Source: Scatomorpha sp964535405
Lineage (GTDB): Bacteria > Bacillota > Clostridia > Oscillospirales > Oscillospiraceae
NCBI GenBank assembly: GCA_964535405.1
Contig: CAZHUG010000001.1
Location: 1 to 64,000 of the forward strand
Direction of reading: 5' to 3'
Length of the DNA: 64,000 nt
In this document: piece after piece, positions 17,617 through 26,801 of the stretch
Numbering within the stretch: position 1 is the stretch's first letter
How the letters are laid out: each line of letters starts with the position of its first letter
Notes under the pieces: generated by a model
The model's input: only the letters and a program-made list of their open reading frames with translations
Database searches by the model: none
Told to the model about the DNA's origin: nothing
Made by a program: the position numbers and the translations under genes

Positions 17617-18051
17617 ATGGCTTATCGTATAGGAAATCTGTGCATAGGCTGTGGTGCCTGCAAGCGTGCATGTCCTGTGTTTGCGATAAAGGGAGAGCCC
17701 AAAATGCTCCACGAGATCAACGCCAAGCGCTGCATCGAATGCGGAGTATGCGGCCGGCTGTGCCCGAAGAACGCCGTTGAGGATTCAAACGGAGTTCAGC
17801 TTGAGCGTGTGCCGCTCGACAGGTGGAAGAGGCCGAGGATTAACAAGGAGCTGTGCAGCGCGTGCTCCATCTGTGTCGATGCCTGCACTGCGGGCGCTCT
17901 GCGCATTGAGTATCCGAAGTTTAAGGGCGACATCCACGTCTCGGCAGAGCTGCACGAGCCGAAAAAGTGCGTGGCATGCGGGCTGTGCAGCAGGCGCTGC
18001 CCCCTGCACGCGATAGAGATGCTGCCCGCTACCAAGGAGGTGGAAGGATGA
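17617..18051 (+). CDS. Polyferredoxin with four 4Fe-4S motifs
   Basis: A 144-residue electron carrier. Four cysteine sets CxxCxxCxxxC are visible: Cys 9/12/15/19, 39/42/45/49, 80/83/86/90 and 118/121/124/128, enough for four [4Fe-4S] clusters. It is probably the redox partner of the AOR encoded next, whose ATG overlaps its stop (ATGA). A strong GGAGG lies upstream. The AorB-type ferredoxin subunits of tungsten oxidoreductases have the same position and motif. Confidence 0.9.
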   Translation: MAYRIGNLCIGCGACKRACPVFAIKGEPKMLHEINAKRCIECGVCGRLCPKNAVEDSNGVQLERVPLDRWKRPRINKELCSACSICVDACTAGALRIEYPKFKGDIHVSAELHEPKKCVACGLCSRRCPLHAIEMLPATKEVEG

Positions 18052-19940
18052 GACTTCCGTATTACATGAAGCTTGACCTCTCGACCGGCAGGTGTGAGAG
18101 GCTGCCGGTATCGGAGAGCTATTATCGCAAATACATAGGCGGCAAGACGCTCGCCGCGCGGCTGATGCTCGATCTGTGCCCGAGCGGAATTGACCCGCTC
18201 GCGCCGGAGTCTGTGATAATCATAAATACCGGGCCGCTGAACGCAACGGGCGCGCCCAGCACGAGCCGCTTTAATCTCTCATTCAAAAACGTGCTCAGCG
18301 GGGGGATTGCGTCCTCAAACTGCGGCGGGAACTTTGGAGTTATGATGAAGCGCGCGGGACTTGACGGGCTTGTGATTACGGGCAGAGCGAAAAAGCCTGT
18401 CCATATTGAAATTACAGACGGCGATATCGAGCTTTATGACGCGGCTGAGCTCTGGGGTCTGGAGGCTGAGGAGACTCAGGAGCGGCTACATCCGCATTTT
18501 GGCAAGCTTGTCATCGGGCCTGCGGGCGAAAACCTCGTTTCATACGCGGCGGCGGTGAGCGGTGAGCGCGTCGCGGGGCGCTGCGGCTGCGGCGCAGTGC
18601 TCGGAAGCAAGAATATAAAGGCGCTGAGCGCCTTTGGCACGGCTGAGGCGCATGTGGAGAAGCCGGAAAAATTCGATAAATTCGTCGCCAAATGGGTGCG
18701 CTTTCTCAAAAGTCATCCCATGACCGGCGACAGTCTGCCCCGCTATGGTAGTGCTGGTCTTGTCAGCAAGGCAAACGCCAACTGGGCGCTGCCCACCCGC
18801 AATTTTCAGACCGGTCACTTTGAGCAGGCTGACAAGGTCAGCGGAGAGACTCTGGCGGATAAAAGGCTGGTTCGAAACAGCAGCTGCGTCTCCTGCCCGA
18901 TCCGCTGTGAGCGCCGCGTGATGCTTGATGGCAAGGAGGTCAAGGGTCCGGAGTATGAGACGCTCGGGCTTTTCGGCGCGAACATCGGCGCGGATGATCT
19001 GGACGTTATTTTGAGGCTCAATTATGTCTGCGACAACCTCGGCATAGATACGATCTCTGCCGCCGGAACGATCGCGTTTGCGATGGAGCTCAAGGAGCGC
19101 GGCATTGCGGATTTCGGCGTTGAGTTTGGCAGGACAGACAATCTCATCGAGGTCATGGGCAAGATTGCAAGACGTGAGGGCATATATACGGAGCTTGCAA
19201 ACGGCAGCAAGTGGATGAGCGAAAAGTACGGCGGCAAGGAGTTTGCGATGCACGCCAAGGGGCTGGAGATGGCGAGCTACGAGCCGCGCCGGAGTGTCGG
19301 AATGGGTCTCGGCTATGCTGTGGCGAACCGGGGCGGCTGTCACTTAAACGGCGGCTATCTGGCTCTGCTGGAGTCTGTCGGCGTTCTGTCGCTCGACGCG
19401 CAGAGCAACAAGGCAAAGGCCGAGCTGACCGTGTTCATGCAGGATGCGCTGGAGGCGGTGTCGGCTGCGGGTTGTTGTCTGTTCTCGGCTCAGAGCTTCG
19501 TGCCTGCGGTGTTTTTCAAGCTCGGCCCGAACCACATCGTTACCCGCGCCGCGGGCAAGATTATGACGAATGCCGGGCCTGTTGTGCGCATGATACTGGA
19601 GCTTGCGCCGGCCTTGTGGATAAACTCGCTGTTTTTACTGCCGCACGCCGAAGCCCTGCGACTTGCAACGGGCTTTCGGATGTACACGGGTCAGTTCGTG
19701 ATACTCGGTGAGCGCAGCTATAATCTGGAGAGACTTTTTAATCTAAGAGAGGGCCTGACGGCCGAGGACGATACCCTGCCCGACCGCATGACCAAGACTC
19801 CGCAGCTTGAGGGCAGACCTGACACGGTGGTTCGCCTTGACAAGATGCTGCCCAAGTACTACAAAACCCGTGGCTGGGATAAAAACGGCGTGCCGAAGCC
19901 TGCTAAGCTCAAGCGGCTGAAGATCGAGGTGCGGCAATGA
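18048..19940 (+). CDS. Tungsten-dependent aldehyde ferredoxin oxidoreductase
   Basis: A 630-residue AOR-family enzyme that would oxidise an aldehyde to a carboxylate (or the reverse) with ferredoxin, using a bis-pterin tungsten cofactor. The ATG at 18048 is preceded by AAGGAGGTGG; longer starts would run through the ferredoxin gene. Seen: an N-terminal AOR domain (GPLNATGAPSTSRF, GGNFGVMMKRAGLDGLVI), cluster ligands CVSC-PIRC at 280/283/287, the pterin-binding LGIDTIS (Asp334), and a later Cys pair at 476-477 that could give the fourth ligand. Neighbouring tungstate uptake and cofactor genes strongly support tungsten rather than molybdenum. Whether the substrate is an aliphatic aldehyde, glyceraldehyde 3-phosphate or another is not determinable here. 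Confidence 0.92.
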   Translation: MRLPYYMKLDLSTGRCERLPVSESYYRKYIGGKTLAARLMLDLCPSGIDPLAPESVIIINTGPLNATGAPSTSRFNLSFKNVLSGGIASSNCGGNFGVMMKRAGLDGLVITGRAKKPVHIEITDGDIELYDAAELWGLEAEETQERLHPHFGKLVIGPAGENLVSYAAAVSGERVAGRCGCGAVLGSKNIKALSAFGTAEAHVEKPEKFDKFVAKWVRFLKSHPMTGDSLPRYGSAGLVSKANANWALPTRNFQTGHFEQADKVSGETLADKRLVRNSSCVSCPIRCERRVMLDGKEVKGPEYETLGLFGANIGADDLDVILRLNYVCDNLGIDTISAAGTIAFAMELKERGIADFGVEFGRTDNLIEVMGKIARREGIYTELANGSKWMSEKYGGKEFAMHAKGLEMASYEPRRSVGMGLGYAVANRGGCHLNGGYLALLESVGVLSLDAQSNKAKAELTVFMQDALEAVSAAGCCLFSAQSFVPAVFFKLGPNHIVTRAAGKIMTNAGPVVRMILELAPALWINSLFLLPHAEALRLATGFRMYTGQFVILGERSYNLERLFNLREGLTAEDDTLPDRMTKTPQLEGRPDTVVRLDKMLPKYYKTRGWDKNGVPKPAKLKRLKIEVRQ

Positions 19941-20185
19941 TAAAGCTTGAATATTGGGGCTCACTTGCCGAGCTGTGCGGCAAGAAGAACGAGGAGCTTG
20001 AAGCCTCGAGCGTTGCGCAGGCGCTTGCTTTTATCCAAGCGCAGTATGGACGCGCGGCGCTCAAGGAGGCAAAACGTATGCTCATAACGGTCGACGGCAC
20101 GAACATACTGCTGCTTGAGCGCTATAAAACACAGCTGCGCGACGGTCAAAGCATCGCGTTTCTGCCACTGAGTGCTGGAGGATAA
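19937..20185 (+). CDS. moaD: MoaD-like sulfur carrier protein
   Basis: An 82-residue ubiquitin-like protein ending in GG, the terminus that is thiocarboxylated to carry sulfur for the pterin dithiolene. It overlaps the AOR stop by 4 bp (ATGA). Small MoaD-like proteins are regularly encoded beside AOR genes. No MoaE partner is encoded in the operon. Confidence 0.82.
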   Translation: MIKLEYWGSLAELCGKKNEELEASSVAQALAFIQAQYGRAALKEAKRMLITVDGTNILLLERYKTQLRDGQSIAFLPLSAGG

Positions 20186-20232
20186 GTTTTTTACATAAGA
20201 AATCCGAAACTAAAATGAAAAGGAAGAATGAA

Positions 20233-21060
20233 ATGAAAAAGAAAACAATGATCGCGCTTGTAGCCTGTCTGCTCCTTGTTTCGATGCTCGCCGGCTGCGG
20301 CAGCAAGCCGGCCCCGCCCGCCGGAAAAATCATCCTGTCTACCACCACAAGCACTCAGGATTCGGGCCTGCTCGAATTTATTCTGCCTGACTTCACGGAA
20401 AAGACCGGCTATGAGGTCGACACGATAGCCGTCGGAACCGGTGCGGCCCTGCAAATGGGGCGCGACGGTGAGGCCGATGTTCTGCTTGTCCACGCAAAGG
20501 CCGACGAGCTGACCTTTGTCGAGGAGGGCTACGGCGTCGAGCGCTTTGATGTCATGTACAACGACTATGTCATTGTCGGCCCTAAGGACGGAGTAATTAC
20601 ATATAACGAGGATGTGGAGGGAACCTTCCAGACAATTTTTGATGATGGACTTCAGTTTGTCTCGCGCGGCGACGATTCCGGCACTCACAAAAAAGAGCTT
20701 GCAGTCTGGAAGGCGCTTGACATTGATCCCGGCGGTTCCGTCAGCTATACAAGCGCGGGTCAGGGCATGGGCGCAACCCTGGGCATGGCGGCTGAGATGA
20801 ACGCGTATTGCCTGACTGACCGCGCGACATGGCTGACCTTCGAGGGCAAGGAAGATCTCGAAATTATCTGCGAAAAGAGCCAGAATCTGTTAAACTTCTA
20901 CGGCGTCATCGCGGTAAATCCGGAGCTCGGCGATAAAATTAACGCCGACGGCGCCAAGGCGTTTGTGGACTGGATTTTGAGCAAGGAGACGCAGGAGCTC
21001 ATAGGCAGCTATGGTGTTGAGGAGTTCGGCTCGGCATTGTTTACGCCGAACGCGAAATAG
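20233..21060 (+). CDS. tupA: Tungstate ABC transporter substrate-binding lipoprotein
   Basis: Binds tungstate outside the cell and delivers it to TupBC. The ATG at 20233 (MKKKTMIALVACLLLVSMLAGCG) is preceded by AAGGAAG; an ATG at 20215 has no RBS. The lipobox LAGC ends the signal peptide. The diagnostic motif TTTSTQDSGLL (near 37-47) and the following VDTIAVGTGAALQMGRDGEADVLLVHAK match TupA; a related motif is also present in WtpA. About 275 residues, a normal length. Confidence 0.93.
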   Translation: MKKKTMIALVACLLLVSMLAGCGSKPAPPAGKIILSTTTSTQDSGLLEFILPDFTEKTGYEVDTIAVGTGAALQMGRDGEADVLLVHAKADELTFVEEGYGVERFDVMYNDYVIVGPKDGVITYNEDVEGTFQTIFDDGLQFVSRGDDSGTHKKELAVWKALDIDPGGSVSYTSAGQGMGATLGMAAEMNAYCLTDRATWLTFEGKEDLEIICEKSQNLLNFYGVIAVNPELGDKINADGAKAFVDWILSKETQELIGSYGVEEFGSALFTPNAK

Positions 21061-21103
21061 AAAAGACAGGAACGAATAATCACGGCGGGGGGGAGGGCAT
21101 CCA

Positions 21104-21772
21104 ATGCAGCAGTTTCTAAACTCTGAGGTGCTGAACACAATATGGTTTACGCTCAAGATGGCGGTTTTGTCAACTGCGATCTCGTCGGTTCTGGGGATTG
21201 CGCTGGGACTTGCGCTGGAGCGCGTGAGCTTTCGCGGCAAGCAGCTGCTGGTCAGAATAAACCGCACGCTTATGGCTGTTCCTCCCGTTGTGATCGGACT
21301 TTTAACGTACCTGCTTTTGATGCGGCGAGGTCCGCTCGGTTTTCTGAACATGCTCTTCACCCTGCCGGGAATGGTTCTGGCACAGGTGCTTATCATAACG
21401 CCGATAGTCTGCGGTATGGTCTACTCTGCCGCGCGGCGTGACGCCGGTCGGATTCGCGCCTTTGGGCTCACCATGGGCGCAAGCCGGCGTCAAACACAGC
21501 TGCTTCTGCTCAAGGAAATGAGCAGTGAAATTTACTTTGCAATCGTGAGCGCCTTTGGCAGGTCGATAAGCGAGGTTGGCGCGGTGATGATCGTCGGCGG
21601 AAACATCCAGCACAAAACGCGCACGATGACGACTGCCATAACCCTGCTTCGAAACAAGGGCAACTACAGCGACGCGATAACCCTTGGTATAATTTTGCTT
21701 GTTTTGGCATTTGTGATCCAATCCATCGCGGACTTTCTGAGAAAAGGGGAGATAAGCGATGAAAATTTCTAA
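21104..21772 (+). CDS. tupB: Tungstate ABC transporter permease
   Basis: A 222-residue permease with about five or six membrane segments and a ModB/TupB-type inner loop (EAA-like region GASRRQTQLLLLKEMSSEIYF near 127-148). It is preceded by GGGAGG and its end overlaps tupC by 14 bp. Together with tupA and tupC it imports tungstate. Confidence 0.92.
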   Translation: MQQFLNSEVLNTIWFTLKMAVLSTAISSVLGIALGLALERVSFRGKQLLVRINRTLMAVPPVVIGLLTYLLLMRRGPLGFLNMLFTLPGMVLAQVLIITPIVCGMVYSAARRDAGRIRAFGLTMGASRRQTQLLLLKEMSSEIYFAIVSAFGRSISEVGAVMIVGGNIQHKTRTMTTAITLLRNKGNYSDAITLGIILLVLAFVIQSIADFLRKGEISDENF

Positions 21773-22457
21773 TCTGCGGAAAAGCTATGGTGATTTCAGC
21801 CTGGATGTGCAGTCGCTTGAAATTTGCCATAATAAAATAAATGGGCTGATCGGCCCGAACGGTTGCGGAAAATCGACGCTCATGAAAATCATCGCAGGAG
21901 TCATTAAGCAGGACAGCGGGGGTATTGACTATGAGGGGCTCGGTCCGCAGGATATCACCATGATCCCGCGCAAGCCATACCTGCTCCACGATACGGTGTA
22001 CAGCAATCTTGTGTATCCGCTGAAGCTGCGGAAAATGAAGCTTCCGCAGGAGGAAATTGACTACTGGCTGGAGTTCACCGGACTTTCGGACAGGCGTCGT
22101 GAGTACGCACCGGGGCTTTCAGGCGGTGAGCAGCAGAAGCTCGCGCTGGCGCGGGCGCTGATTTTCTCGCCCAGGCTGATTCTGCTTGACGAGTGTCTCA
22201 CAAACATGGACTTTGAGAGCATTGCCCAGTTTGAGGAGCTTATTCGCAAAATTCAGAGCGAGAGGCCCGCGACCTGGCTGAGTGTAAGCCATCAGCTTTC
22301 GCATGTTGAGCGGCTGTGCGAGTATCTGTACTTCATGGATAAGGGCAAAATTTGCGCCGAAGGCGACACGGGCACACTGCTGTCTGCGCCCGCAAACGAG
22401 ACGCTCGCCCGCTTTTTGAGCTTTGAGGCGATTAAATTGAAGGAGGGCGGGGGATGA
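21759..22457 (+). CDS. tupC: Tungstate ABC transporter ATPase
   Basis: A 232-residue ATP-binding protein with Walker A GPNGCGKST (about 33-41), signature LSGGEQQKLALARAL (about 120) and Walker B LILLDECLTNMD. It overlaps tupB at the start and the next gene (moeA) by 4 bp at the end, indicating coupled translation. Energises tungstate import. Confidence 0.92.
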   Translation: MKISNLRKSYGDFSLDVQSLEICHNKINGLIGPNGCGKSTLMKIIAGVIKQDSGGIDYEGLGPQDITMIPRKPYLLHDTVYSNLVYPLKLRKMKLPQEEIDYWLEFTGLSDRRREYAPGLSGGEQQKLALARALIFSPRLILLDECLTNMDFESIAQFEELIRKIQSERPATWLSVSHQLSHVERLCEYLYFMDKGKICAEGDTGTLLSAPANETLARFLSFEAIKLKEGGG

Positions 22458-23680
22458 AGCTTCTAAAGGTCGATGATCTGGAAACGGCAAGAGGGAAGCT
22501 TCTTGCCTGTATATCAGACTGGAAATTGGAAACGGAGCGCGTGTCTATCGAAAAAGCCTCCGGCCGCGTCCTGTCTGCGGACGTTTTCTCGGGACAAAAC
22601 GTGCCGGCATTCAACCGCTCCACTGTTGATGGATTTGCGGTGATTTCGTCAGACACTGCCGCCGCGAGCGACTCCGTCCCCGTGTTTTTGGAGCTTGCCG
22701 GCAGGATCGAGATGGGTCAGGCGGCTGACTGCAAAATAGTGTCCGGGCAATGCGCGGAGCTTTCCACCGGCGGAATGCTGCCCGAGGGGGCGGATGCCGC
22801 TGTCATGCTGGAGTACACGGAGCGCTTCGGAAACGGTGTTGCTGTGGCCGGCAGCGTTGCAACGGGCGAGAATACAGTGCTCGCAGGTGAGGACATGCGC
22901 CGGGGCGGGCTTTTGCTGGGGCGCGGAGCGCTGCTCTCGCCGCGTCATATCGGCGCGGCTGCCGCGGCAGGCATCACGGAGCTTCCGGTGTATCGCCCGC
23001 TCAAGCTGGCTGTCATATCAACCGGAGACGAGGTTGTCAGTCCAAAGCTAACGCTCAGCCCGGGTCAGGTCTATGACATAAACAGCTACGCGCTGGAGGC
23101 GCAGGCGGAGCAGAGCGGGTATAAAACCCTCCTGCGGGTTCTTCTGCATGACGACGAGGAGCTGCTGCGGCGGACGGTTGAGCAGGCCATGGCGGATTGC
23201 GATGTCGTGCTTGTCTCGGGGGGAAGCTCCAAGGGGACGAAGGACGCCACAGCCCGCGTGTTGGACAGCGTTTCATCCCCGGGCGTGTTCACGCACGGAC
23301 TGGCGCTCAGACCCGGCAAGCCGACAATACTCGGATACGACAAAAGCAGCCGCACTATATTGGGCGGCCTGCCGGGACATCCGGTTTCGGCGATGATGGT
23401 TTTTGAGCTCGTGTTCGCCTGGCTGTGGCGTGAGCTCACGGGCTCGGCGCAAAAGCCCGCGATACCCGCGAAGCTGTCTGTGAATCTCGCCTCGGCTCCG
23501 GGCAGGTTAAACTGCTGGCCTGTGAGCCTTGAGTGGGGGACTGAGCACTGGACTGCGAGGCCGGTTTTCGGAAAGTCGGGGCTCATAACGACCCTCTGCA
23601 ATGCGGACGGCTTTTTCACCGTCGAGCGCGGTCGCGAGGGGATAGACGCCGGCGAAATTGTAAGGGTTAATTTGTTTTAG
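22454..23680 (+). CDS. moeA: Molybdopterin molybdotransferase MoeA (first copy)
   Basis: Inserts the metal (here probably tungstate) into adenylated pterin. It has 408 residues, the usual MoeA length, with PAFNRSTVDGFAVIS (about 52), the MoeA domain 3 segment AVISTGDEVV, the GGSSKGTKDAT loop (about 256) and GGLPGHPVSAMMVFE. The ATG overlaps the tupC stop. A second MoeA follows at once, so the pair may handle different steps or metals. Confidence 0.92.
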   Translation: MKLLKVDDLETARGKLLACISDWKLETERVSIEKASGRVLSADVFSGQNVPAFNRSTVDGFAVISSDTAAASDSVPVFLELAGRIEMGQAADCKIVSGQCAELSTGGMLPEGADAAVMLEYTERFGNGVAVAGSVATGENTVLAGEDMRRGGLLLGRGALLSPRHIGAAAAAGITELPVYRPLKLAVISTGDEVVSPKLTLSPGQVYDINSYALEAQAEQSGYKTLLRVLLHDDEELLRRTVEQAMADCDVVLVSGGSSKGTKDATARVLDSVSSPGVFTHGLALRPGKPTILGYDKSSRTILGGLPGHPVSAMMVFELVFAWLWRELTGSAQKPAIPAKLSVNLASAPGRLNCWPVSLEWGTEHWTARPVFGKSGLITTLCNADGFFTVERGREGIDAGEIVRVNLF

Positions 23681-23690
23681 GAGGTGCAGC

Positions 23691-25613
23691 TTGGCGGCTA
23701 GAAACTTATATTTGAGCAATACTCCGATTGAGGAGGCTCTCGAAAAATATTTGGCGGCTCTGGGGACTTTAAGGACCTACACGGAGCTCGTCGCAACAAT
23801 CGAGGCGCCCGGCAGGGTGACGTCCAGTGCCGTGCTTGCGCGCTTTAACTCTCCGCTCTACGATTCCGCCGCGATGGACGGCATTGCCGTCATAAGTGCG
23901 CACACTGCGGGTGCGCGTGAGACAAATCCCGTAAAGCTTTTGCCTGAGCGGGATTTCTGCGTGATTGACACGGGAGACCCGGTCAGACCGCCTTATGACG
24001 CGGTGATCATGGCAGAGGACATTGAGCCCTCATCCGACGGGGGCCTTATCATTCGCGCCGCTGCCTCGCCCTGGCAGCATCTGCGGCCTGTCGGCGAAGA
24101 TATAGTGCGCGGCGAGATGATTTTGCCGAGTCGGCACGCAATCCGCGCCATTGACATCGGGGTTTTACTCTCCGGCGGCATAACGCAGCTGGAGGTTTTG
24201 AAAAAACCGCGTGTCGCCATTATCCCGACCGGAACGGAGCTTGTCGAGCCGGAGGCGGAACCGAAGGAAGGCGACATTGTTGAGTCAAACTCACGCATGT
24301 TTGAGGCCCTCGTCGTGGAGGAGGGTGGCTGTGCCGAGCGCTGGAAGCCTGTGGACGATGAGTATGAGGACATAAAATCCGCCGTCCTGCGGGCTGTGGG
24401 CGAGAGCGATCTGGTGATTGTGAACGCCGGCTCGAGTGCGGGGACAGAGGATTACACGGTTCATGTCCTGCGCGAGCTTGGTGAGGTTGTGGTGCATGGC
24501 GTGGCGATGAAGCCGGGAAAGCCGGTCATTCTCGCTCGGGTCTGCGGAAAGCCGGTTATAGGTCTGCCGGGATATCCGGTGTCGGCATATCTTGCGTATA
24601 AAAACTTCGTCACGCCGGTTCTGGCAGGGCTCACGGGCAAAAGCGCGGAGCGCAGTCAGAGCGTTCGGGCGGTGGTGACGCGCAGGCTTGTGTCCTCGCT
24701 GAAGCACCGCGAATATGTGCGCGTAAAGCTCGGCCGCGTGGGCGAGCGGCTTGTTGCCGCGCCGCTGTCGCGCGGTGCGGGTGCGGCGATGAGCCTTGTG
24801 CGTTCGGACGGTTTTTGCATCATCGAGCAGAACAGCGAGGGGGTTGAGGCCGGCGAGAGCGCGATGATACAGCTGACGCGCCCGCTCTCGGAGCTTGAAA
24901 ACTGTCTGGTGAGCATAGGCAGTCACGATCTGATTCTGGACGTAATTGCAGACCTGTTGCCGGAGCGCTTCGCGGGCTTTCATCTGTCGAGCACGCATGT
25001 CGGCAGCATGGGCGGGCTCATGGCGCTCAAGCGCGGCGAAACGCACATCGTGCCCATCCATCTTTTGGACGTGGACAGCGGTGTGTACAATATCCCCGTT
25101 TTAAAATCCATGTTTCCGGATATGCCGATGGCGCTCATAAAGGGAGTTGGACGGACTCAGGGAATCATGGTGCAAGCGGGAAATCCGCTTGACATCCGTT
25201 CTGTATCAGACCTTGTGCGCGTACGCTATGTCAACAGGCAGCGCGGCGCAGGCACAAGAGTTTTGCTTGACTATCTGCTCAGCTGCGAAGGTATTCAAAC
25301 GTCTGCCCTGCAGGGCTATGAGCGCGAGGCCGCGACCCACATGGCGGTTGCGGCGGCGGTCGGCAGCGGCAGTGCCGATGCCGGCATGGGGGTGCTCTCC
25401 GCGGCGAGGGCGATGAATCTGGACTTCGTTCCGGTTCGGGATGAGGAATATGACTTTGCAATTCCGCTTGAGTATCTGGAGTTGCCCTGTGCCAAGGCGT
25501 TTATTGAAATTTTGAGAAGCGCGGAGTTGCACGAGAAGCTCGACTCACTCGGCGGCTACACCTTCACACATGCGGGTGATCTTATTAAGGAGCTGGATAA
25601 GCATGACAGCTGA
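23691..25613 (+). CDS. MoeA fused to a periplasmic-binding-protein-like domain
   Basis: A 640-residue two-part protein. Residues 1-400 form a second MoeA (NSPLYDSAAMDGIAVIS, VAIIPTGTELVEPEAE, GSSAGTEDYT, GLPGYPVSAYLAYK). Residues about 405-635 form a substrate-binding-protein-like domain (SIGSHDLILDVIADLLP, HVGSMGGLMALKRGETHI, RYVNRQRGAGTRVLLDYLL) of the type also found in ModE/LysR-like and MoeA fusions. It starts with TTG at 23691 behind a perfect GGAGGTG. The C-terminal domain may sense or present oxyanion or cofactor; this is inference. Its end overlaps the next gene by 11 bp. Confidence 0.85.
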   Translation: MAARNLYLSNTPIEEALEKYLAALGTLRTYTELVATIEAPGRVTSSAVLARFNSPLYDSAAMDGIAVISAHTAGARETNPVKLLPERDFCVIDTGDPVRPPYDAVIMAEDIEPSSDGGLIIRAAASPWQHLRPVGEDIVRGEMILPSRHAIRAIDIGVLLSGGITQLEVLKKPRVAIIPTGTELVEPEAEPKEGDIVESNSRMFEALVVEEGGCAERWKPVDDEYEDIKSAVLRAVGESDLVIVNAGSSAGTEDYTVHVLRELGEVVVHGVAMKPGKPVILARVCGKPVIGLPGYPVSAYLAYKNFVTPVLAGLTGKSAERSQSVRAVVTRRLVSSLKHREYVRVKLGRVGERLVAAPLSRGAGAAMSLVRSDGFCIIEQNSEGVEAGESAMIQLTRPLSELENCLVSIGSHDLILDVIADLLPERFAGFHLSSTHVGSMGGLMALKRGETHIVPIHLLDVDSGVYNIPVLKSMFPDMPMALIKGVGRTQGIMVQAGNPLDIRSVSDLVRVRYVNRQRGAGTRVLLDYLLSCEGIQTSALQGYEREAATHMAVAAAVGSGSADAGMGVLSAARAMNLDFVPVRDEEYDFAIPLEYLELPCAKAFIEILRSAELHEKLDSLGGYTFTHAGDLIKELDKHDS

Positions 25614-26289
25614 GCGCTATGCGGGAAACCTCGGCGTGTTTTCCGCCGCCGAGCTCGATCTTATACATGAAAAGAAGGTCTGCGTCATAGGCTGTGGAGG
25701 TCTGGGCGGTTTTGTGTGCAACGCACTTGCGCGCTTCGGTGTGGCGGCTCTGACGCTTGTTGACGGTGACAGCTATCAGGCAGGGAACCTCAATCGCCAG
25801 CTCTTCGCGCGTGAGGACAGCCTGGGCAAGAAAAAGACCCGCGTCTGCGCTGAGGCGCTTGGCAAAATAGACGCTTCACTGCAGGTGACGGCGATACCCG
25901 AGATGCTCAGCCCTGATAATGCGGCGCGGATACTCCCGGGAAATGATCTAGTCATCGACTGCCTTGACAGTGCCGGGGCGAGGATCATGCTTGAGGAGCA
26001 GTGCGAGGGATACAGCCTGAACTTCGTACACGGGGCAATAAACGGCTCTTTTGGTCAGGTGGCGGTGGTGCGTCCCGGCGACGGGCTCATGCGGCGTCTG
26101 TACCCGGACACCGGACAGAGTGAGGAAATTTATAAAGCAAATGGCAGCCCTGTGTTTACAGCACAGCTTGTCTCCGCAATCCAGTGCAGCGAGGCTCTCA
26201 AGCTGCTGGCGGGGCGCAGCGCGCTGCCGTCGGGCGAGCTGCTGTATATTGATCTTGCGGACAATGAAATAAAAAGAGTCAGGGTTTGA
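25603..26289 (+). CDS. ThiF/MoeB-family adenylyltransferase
   Basis: A 228-residue protein of the E1-like family that would adenylate the C-terminal Gly of the MoaD-like carrier. The likely ATG at 25603 (MTAERYAGNLGVFS) overlaps the previous gene's end, and AAGGAG lies upstream. The nucleotide site GCGGLGGFVCNALARFG, the loop VDGDSYQAGNLNRQLF and VIDCLDSAGARIMLEEQC are clear. The C-terminal CxxC zinc pairs of classical MoeB are not seen. It belongs to the HesA/ThiF-like variants found in anaerobe cofactor operons. Confidence 0.85.
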   Translation: MTAERYAGNLGVFSAAELDLIHEKKVCVIGCGGLGGFVCNALARFGVAALTLVDGDSYQAGNLNRQLFAREDSLGKKKTRVCAEALGKIDASLQVTAIPEMLSPDNAARILPGNDLVIDCLDSAGARIMLEEQCEGYSLNFVHGAINGSFGQVAVVRPGDGLMRRLYPDTGQSEEIYKANGSPVFTAQLVSAIQCSEALKLLAGRSALPSGELLYIDLADNEIKRVRV

Positions 26290-26309
26290 CACTGGAAAGA
26301 GGGGATATC

Positions 26310-26789
26310 ATGGGCTTTACACATATTGACCCGGAGGGAAACGCCGCAATGGTGGATGTAAGCGAGAAGGCCCCGACGCGGCGCACGGCTGTCGCCAGCG
26401 GACGCATCCGCATGAGCGAGGGCTGTTTTGCCGCCGTTCAGGGCGCTGAAGTCAAAAAGGGCGACGTGCTGGCTGTGGCTCAGGTGGCGGGGATTATGGC
26501 TGCCAAGCGCACGGCGGAGCTTATTCCGCTCTGCCACATGCTGAGCCTTGGCAAATGCTCCGTGAGCTTTGAGCTGCTGCCGGATAGCTTTGAGATTGCG
26601 GCATACTGCGCCGTCTCCTGCGAGGGCAGGACCGGAGCGGAGATGGAGGCTCTGACAGGCGCGAGCGTCGCACTGCTGACGGTTTACGATATGTGCAAGG
26701 CGCTTGACAAGCACATGGTCATTTCCGGCTTGCATCTGGAGGAAAAGACCGGCGGCAAAAGCGGCGACTTCAAATTTGATCTTCTGTGA
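26310..26789 (+). CDS. moaC: Cyclic pyranopterin monophosphate synthase MoaC
   Basis: Converts the MoaA product to cyclic pyranopterin monophosphate. The ATG at 26310 (MGFTHIDPEGNAAMVDVSEK) is preceded by GAGGGG and gives 159 residues, the normal MoaC size; the in-frame start at 26286 is not needed. Conserved segments: AELIPLCHMLSLGKCSV and GAEMEALTGASVALLTVYDMCKA. Confidence 0.95.
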   Translation: MGFTHIDPEGNAAMVDVSEKAPTRRTAVASGRIRMSEGCFAAVQGAEVKKGDVLAVAQVAGIMAAKRTAELIPLCHMLSLGKCSVSFELLPDSFEIAAYCAVSCEGRTGAEMEALTGASVALLTVYDMCKALDKHMVISGLHLEEKTGGKSGDFKFDLL

Positions 26790-26801
26790 GGCGGAGCTGA
26801 T

